Below are positions 35,574-40,225 of a stretch of DNA of 40,225 nucleotides, piece by piece. The first letter of the stretch is position 1. Each line of letters starts with the position of its first letter. The notes under the pieces are model-generated. The model was not told where the DNA came from, searched no databases, and saw only the letters and a list, made by a program, of their open reading frames with translations. A program made the translations under genes and the position numbers. Source of the stretch: Oscillospiraceae bacterium (lineage in GTDB: Bacteria > Bacillota > Clostridia > Oscillospirales > Oscillospiraceae); contig JAJQFY010000227.1 in NCBI GenBank assembly GCA_021200935.1, positions 1 through 40,225 of the forward strand. The letters run 5' to 3'.

Positions 35574-36485
35574 TTAGTCAGCAAATCGCTTTCTTACATT
35601 ATAACGCCATATGCCATTGCCATCCTTAAAGAATATATCAGATTCTGTTTTGGCTTCCGGCGGGCAATAAGTGTTTTCATCGTCAAGTGTCGCATAAGGA
35701 CGAGGCGGTGTAACTGTAAGCTGAACGGGCTGTACAGGCGACCAGCCGTGATGTATTGTATGACGGTAAGAACGAGGCGGCGGCATTGCATCACTAAAGG
35801 AAGTATATTCCTCAATATCCCCTTCAGGCGCCTTACATATATCTGGATATATATCCTGATATGGAACATTCCAACCAGGCAAATGAGGGGCAGGCACTTT
35901 TTCGCATAGTTGCTGATAAGGCTGGTTCGCGTTATTCACCGAATCGAAATCATCACCAACACTTCCGTCTGGAGCTACGAGTTCATGCAAAAACTTCCAG
36001 TGCTTTGTCTCTTCGTCGTATATGAAATCTGCACCATACTGTTCATTCGTGATTGAACCCCATGGTTTAAGATCTTCATTATAGTGAATATACCACATAC
36101 CATGACAGATAAAAGACATTCGGCAGCTCATTCCATCATCTGCTACCTCAACAACGCCGGAGTTAAGTTCGTTAAATTCGGTGAATCCGATAATTCCAGA
36201 CTCAACACCAGCGGTTTCGGGGTAAATCTTGGGCATTTCCACATCATAAATGAGATGCTTAATTTCTAAATTTACAAATTGCGCGTGAACTATTTCCTTC
36301 CAGCCTTTTAGCCAGCCCCACATAAAGCCCCAGCCGCAGTCATCACTCCGATCCCATATTGTTGCAAATTCTTCCGGCTGATGACAAGACATTGCCAACA
36401 ACTGATGAATCGCGTGTAATCTCTCACATTCTATACTTCCACACGCATTGTGCATACGTTGTTCAATGGTAAGTTCTTTGTTCAT
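35574..36485 (-). CDS. NTF2/SnoaL-like protein C (tandem paralog)
   Basis: 303 aa; GMWYIHYNEDLKPWGSITNEQYGADFIYDEETKHWKFLHELV aligns with the two upstream neighbours. Confidence 0.65.
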   Translation of the reverse strand: MNKELTIEQRMHNACGSIECERLHAIHQLLAMSCHQPEEFATIWDRSDDCGWGFMWGWLKGWKEIVHAQFVNLEIKHLIYDVEMPKIYPETAGVESGIIGFTEFNELNSGVVEVADDGMSCRMSFICHGMWYIHYNEDLKPWGSITNEQYGADFIYDEETKHWKFLHELVAPDGSVGDDFDSVNNANQPYQQLCEKVPAPHLPGWNVPYQDIYPDICKAPEGDIEEYTSFSDAMPPPRSYRHTIHHGWSPVQPVQLTVTPPRPYATLDDENTYCPPEAKTESDIFFKDGNGIWRYNVRKRFAD

Positions 36486-36494
36486 GTATCCTCC

Positions 36495-37322
36495 TTAATA
36501 ACCCCAAGCCTCATAGGATGCCATACGAGCTTCCCAATTAACGTCCATGCAATCATCTCTCAATCCAGGATGGCCTTCTGGAGCGTAACTATTATCAGGT
36601 CCATAAGAAGCATGTGCACATGGAAAAGAAGGCCACCCGTCTGCTGAATGTGTACTTGGAAAATGAGTAATCATTTTAATTGTAGGATTACCTGCTTCAA
36701 ATTCCTGACGAAACGGCGTCTGTTCAGGTCTAGGGTAAAGTGGTTGGCTGCTGACCTTTTCCCCAGCAAGACAGACCATATCATATACCTCTGCCCAATG
36801 CCAGATTTTCCAATCATCATTCTCTTTAATCAAATCCACACCAGCGCGTCCAAAAATATGATAACCATCCGCGCTGCCATCAGCATGTCCCAAGGTTTCC
36901 TCTCCTGAAATAAACCACATTCCCTGCGCGGTTTCCCCATCTTCAGCCAAGTAAATTACCGGCGTACTGGCAGTACGCAGAATGGATGCTCCTTGACCAA
37001 GCGTACAGTTCTCGTTCGGATAGGCTTGTTGATATTCAGCCTGAACAGCTTTTCGATTCTCTAAATGCCGATGAATGTAATAATCTTCGATGGCATCCAT
37101 TCCCACATAGAAGCCCCAGGGGGATCCAAATGAAGCGGTATTTCTGTTTTTCGAAAAAGACACCCAACATCTACGACACCCCTCAGCCCGCTGATCCATG
37201 TTATAATAATATATTTTGCGGCTTATAACTTCCTTGCAGCGTTCCACTTCCATCATGCGGTCAAACTGTTCTTCGGGCGTGAAGAGTTGACGTTCATACC
37301 ATTTTACCTTTTTATTAATCAC
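36495..37322 (-). CDS. NTF2/SnoaL-like protein B (tandem paralog)
   Basis: 275 aa, GTG start overlapping the previous stop by 4 nt; GMWFISGEETLGHADGSADGYHIFGRAGVDLIKENDDWKIWHWAEVYD. Confidence 0.7.
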   Translation of the reverse strand: MINKKVKWYERQLFTPEEQFDRMMEVERCKEVISRKIYYYNMDQRAEGCRRCWVSFSKNRNTASFGSPWGFYVGMDAIEDYYIHRHLENRKAVQAEYQQAYPNENCTLGQGASILRTASTPVIYLAEDGETAQGMWFISGEETLGHADGSADGYHIFGRAGVDLIKENDDWKIWHWAEVYDMVCLAGEKVSSQPLYPRPEQTPFRQEFEAGNPTIKMITHFPSTHSADGWPSFPCAHASYGPDNSYAPEGHPGLRDDCMDVNWEARMASYEAWGY

Positions 37323-38068
37323 TTTGCAGTCACCTCCTGTGAAAATCCATAGCTAAATGTTTCAGAGAAAGTTGAATATTGTTCTGGCGGCAGAGGATAT
37401 TTAGGAAACGGACGTTTGCTTCCATAGTACTCACAAAGGCATACCTCAACATCCGGGGATGGAGGTACTTTTGATTTCAAGGGCGCAAAATCCGGGATAC
37501 TAACTTCCGTTTGAGCCTCTTCCCACCATGTTTTTCCCTGCGGAGTCTTAATTTCTTCAAGATACTGCATATGCCAGATTTTCCAGGAGTTATTTTCATT
37601 GATAAAATCAACTGCGAATATGCCAAAGAACCATTGACCGTATGGCCCAGCAGCAGAGTACTCAACCTTCTGCCCGGCGCAAGTCCACATACCCTTGGCC
37701 GTTTGCTCATCCTCCGCAATCGTAACTAAATCCGTAGAAAGTGAATAGACATCCATTGATCCAAGTCCTTTTTCTTGCGGACTTAAATGCTCCGTTAAAC
37801 TTGGAAATCTAGTTCTAATAATAAGATCTGCACAGGCGGTTCTGTCAGCCAATGATTGGAAATGTGATGCAACGGATTCGGCACCTAAATACCACCCATT
37901 ATTTACGCCCAAGCAAACTTGATCAGAACAGCTCCAATATTCGCGAAATATGCTATCTTCATTTTTGTGGAATAAATCCATAGAAAATCTACCAATAAGG
38001 TTTTTTATTTCTCGGAGTTCCTCCCACCTGTTCAGGGTTTGTTCTCGGCTATGGCTATTTACAAACAA
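37319..38068 (-). CDS. NTF2/SnoaL-like protein A (tandem paralog)
   Basis: GMWTCAGQKVEYSAAGPYGQWFFGIFAVDFINENNSWKIWHMQYLEE. TTG start at 38068 with AGGAGG at 38078-38083 preferred over ATG 38089. Confidence 0.7.
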   Translation of the reverse strand: MFVNSHSREQTLNRWEELREIKNLIGRFSMDLFHKNEDSIFREYWSCSDQVCLGVNNGWYLGAESVASHFQSLADRTACADLIIRTRFPSLTEHLSPQEKGLGSMDVYSLSTDLVTIAEDEQTAKGMWTCAGQKVEYSAAGPYGQWFFGIFAVDFINENNSWKIWHMQYLEEIKTPQGKTWWEEAQTEVSIPDFAPLKSKVPPSPDVEVCLCEYYGSKRPFPKYPLPPEQYSTFSETFSYGFSQEVTAK

Positions 38069-38104
38069 TACCTTCCGCCTCCTATTCATTTATGTGTTAA
38101 TTAT

Positions 38105-38133
38105 ATTATAAACAAACAATTCGTAGATGTAAA
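38105..38133 (-). promoter_or_regulatory. sigma-A promoter driving the NTF2-like cassette
   Basis: Reverse strand TTTACA (38128-38133) - 17 nt - TATAAT (38105-38110). Confidence 0.7.
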
Positions 38134-38136
38134 GCG

Positions 38137-38334
38137 CTATAAATGAACAACTTTGTGCGTATTAAGCACAGTTTGTGCTGCGTCACTTTGTCTGATTTTT
38201 TGATTTCCAAAAACTTGGAAACGCTTAATCTGTTCCGGTGCTTTATCACTATAGCCCCTGCCGATGGTTCCCCTGAGACATTCCTGTATAGTATCAATTT
38301 CTTTCTCTACACAAATCGTTCGCTTGCGTTCCAT
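38137..38334 (-). CDS. possible 65-aa small ORF
   Basis: MERKRTICVEKEIDTIQECLRGTIGRGYSDKAPEQIKRFQVFGNQKIRQSDAAQTVLNTHKVVHL; SD GGAGGGAGTATTGTT before ATG. Confidence 0.4.
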   Translation of the reverse strand: MERKRTICVEKEIDTIQECLRGTIGRGYSDKAPEQIKRFQVFGNQKIRQSDAAQTVLNTHKVVHL

Positions 38335-38429
38335 AACAATACTCCCTCCATATTTGACAGCGAAAAAACTATCAATTATGAAGGGAGTACAATATTATTG
38401 GGGAAACGCGTTTGTTTTTTACAGCGGCA

Positions 38430-39815
38430 TTACTTGCCCACGCAGAAGCGGGCGAAGATGCCGTTGGTTACGTCCTCCCGGACGGAGCGGCCTGACAGCT
38501 CGCCCAGGGCGGTCAAGGCCCCCTCTACCTCGGTCAGGACGGCGTCGGGGGGGAATCCCCCCTCCATGGCCTGCCGGGCGGCGCGGACATAGTCCAGGGC
38601 GCGGGCCACGGCCTCCGCCTGGCGGGGATTGGTGAGAATCTCCCCGGCAGGAACGGATGCCTCCGCGGGAAACAGGGCGGCCACGGCGGCCTCCAGCGCC
38701 TCCAGGCCCGCCCCGGTTTTGGCGCTGATGGGAATGGCCCCCGGCGGCGACCAGCGCTGGGGCAGGTCGGATTTATTGCACAGAAGGACGGCGCGGGGCG
38801 CCTTTTCCGCCGCCGCCAGCACCTCCCTGTCCTCCTCCGTCTCCGGGGCGGAGCCGTCGAACAGGGCCAGCACAAGCCCTGCCCCCTCCGCCGCCTGGCG
38901 GGCGCGGGCCACGCCCAGGCGCTCCACCGGGTCGTCCGTCCGGCGGATCCCGGCGGTGTCTGTCATACGCAAAAGCACGCCCCCCAGAATGGCCCGCTCC
39001 TCCACCGTGTCTCTGGTGGTGCCGGGAATATCGGTGACGATGGCCCGCTCATAGCCCAAAATGGCGTTCAGCAGGGAGGACTTGCCCGCGTTGGGGCGGC
39101 CCAAGATGGCGCAGGGGACGCCGCTTTTCATCACGCTGCCCCGGCGGAAGGTGGCATGAAGCCGCTCCAGGGTCTCCTCCGCCTCCCCCAGGGTGTGGGC
39201 GTAGCTTTCCATCTCGAAGGGCTCGATGTCCTCGTCCGGGTAGTCGATGACCGCATGGTAATGGGAGCAGATGGCCGCGAGGCTTTCATATATCCCGTCC
39301 GTCCGGCGGCGAATGGCCCCGTCAAGCTGGGCGGCGGCGTTTTCCGCCGCCTGCTCCGTCTCCGCGTCGATCAGGTCTATCACCGCCTCCGCCTGGGTCA
39401 GATCCATGCGGCGGTTAATAAAGGCCCGCTTGGTAAACTCCCCGGCCTGGGCCTGGCGCGCCCCGGCGGCAAAAAGGCTTTCAAGCCCCAGGCGCAGAAC
39501 CACCGGGGAGCCGTGACACTGCAATTCCGCCGTGTCTTCCCCTGTATAGCTGTTCGGCCCTCTGGATACAGTAGCCAGGCACTGGTCAAGGAGCGCTCCC
39601 CCTGGGGCCGCCAGGCAGCCCAGCACAAGCTGGCGGTCTGGCCGCTGGGACATGGCAGCCCCCCGCAGGGGGGTGAACACCTTGTCCACCACGGTCAGCG
39701 CCGCCGGGCCGCTGATCCGTATGATGCCGATGGCGGACAGTCCGCTGCCGGTGGCGATGGCCGCAATGGTATCGAAGGCGGCGGACTGTCCCTCCCGATC
39801 GGAGGCTTGGCTCAT
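38430..39815 (-). CDS. mnmE: tRNA uridine-5-carboxymethylaminomethyl modification GTPase MnmE
   Basis: DTIAAIATGSGLSAIGIIRISG; GRPNAGKSSLLNAILGYERAIVTDIPGTTRDTVEE; DTAGIR; C-terminal FARFCVGK. Confidence 0.97.
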   Translation of the reverse strand: MSQASDREGQSAAFDTIAAIATGSGLSAIGIIRISGPAALTVVDKVFTPLRGAAMSQRPDRQLVLGCLAAPGGALLDQCLATVSRGPNSYTGEDTAELQCHGSPVVLRLGLESLFAAGARQAQAGEFTKRAFINRRMDLTQAEAVIDLIDAETEQAAENAAAQLDGAIRRRTDGIYESLAAICSHYHAVIDYPDEDIEPFEMESYAHTLGEAEETLERLHATFRRGSVMKSGVPCAILGRPNAGKSSLLNAILGYERAIVTDIPGTTRDTVEERAILGGVLLRMTDTAGIRRTDDPVERLGVARARQAAEGAGLVLALFDGSAPETEEDREVLAAAEKAPRAVLLCNKSDLPQRWSPPGAIPISAKTGAGLEALEAAVAALFPAEASVPAGEILTNPRQAEAVARALDYVRAARQAMEGGFPPDAVLTEVEGALTALGELSGRSVREDVTNGIFARFCVGK

Positions 39816-40225
39816 TTCTGCTCTTCGTCCTTGGCGGACAGGTGATAGGTCAGCACCAGCAGGCTGTCGGAGAAGTGAATGTTCTCCACCAGCACCCCGG
39901 AATCCCCCACCTCAAGCTCCCTGTTGGTGAAATTCCAAATGGCCCGGACACCGGCCTTCACCATGTTGTCCGTCACGTCTTGGGCCGCGCTCTTGGTAAC
40001 GGTCAGGATGGCGATGTCCACCTTGTTCTCCCGGATGAAGTCGGCAAGGCCCGCGTAGTCGTACACCGGCACACCGGCAATGTCCGTGCCGATCAGCTCC
40101 GGCTTCACGTCAAAGGCCCCCAGGAAGCGGCACCCCTCGATGATGAAGCCCAGGTTCTTGATCAGGGCGCCGCCCAGGTTCCCGGCCCCCACAAGGATGG
40201 CGGAATAGTCCTGATAGGTTCCCAG
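39812..40225 (-). CDS. rex: redox-sensing transcriptional repressor Rex (C-terminal part, runs off window end)
   Basis: VGAGNLGGALIKNLGFIIEGCRFLGAFDVKPELIGTDIAGVPVYDY...GVRAIWNFTNRELEV...VENIHFSDSLLVLTYHL. Confidence 0.93.
   Translation of the reverse strand: MGTYQDYSAILVGAGNLGGALIKNLGFIIEGCRFLGAFDVKPELIGTDIAGVPVYDYAGLADFIRENKVDIAILTVTKSAAQDVTDNMVKAGVRAIWNFTNRELEVGDSGVLVENIHFSDSLLVLTYHLSAKDEEQK

Noticed and set aside
32940-38430. tRNA-Pro 3'-end duplication (attL/attR) bounding the AT-rich block
   Set aside because: No copy of the tRNA 3' sequence (ttcaagtccagtcactcggacca) was found near the right edge and no integrase is present; the tRNA also keeps its own terminator before the block.
1-40225. 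CRISPR arrays, rRNA operons, prophage genes, complete IS elements
   Set aside because: No regularly spaced repeat arrays, rRNA signatures, phage structural genes or transposase domains recognised on reading.

Overview
High-GC chromosomal segment, probably from a gut Clostridia (Oscillospiraceae-like; inferred from gene content only). It holds about 30 recognisable genes: CoA-transferase/phosphotriesterase-like/class II aldolase/DUF2461 operon, a P1B-type ATPase with a DUF6110-like partner, tandem CNNM/CBS proteins, a secreted esterase, LysR, CarD-like, MFS, TetR, acyl-ACP thioesterase, secreted M20 dipeptidase, typA, HD nucleotidase, glycyl-tRNA synthetase, secreted C69 peptidase, ppdK, DeoR, D-2-hydroxyacid dehydrogenase, mnmE and rex. 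A tRNA-Pro(GGG) at 32886-32962 is followed by a clearly AT-richer block (~33.1-38.4 kb) that looks like an acquired cassette. That block has its own consensus promoter, three tandem diverged NTF2/SnoaL-like paralogs, a GntP-like permease and a LysR regulator. The permease and the LysR each carry one single-nucleotide frameshift at a homopolymer, and the permease site matches the dnaX-type slippery heptamer A_AAA_AAG. The other main observations are a degenerate NadE-like paralog (NAD synthetase fold remnants without the PP-loop or nitrilase catalytic motifs) co-operonic with glyS, a duplicated 36-bp inverted-repeat unit at 30.34-30.43 kb, and a few possible small ORFs. All calls come from reading the sequence and the supplied ORF track; no database search was run.
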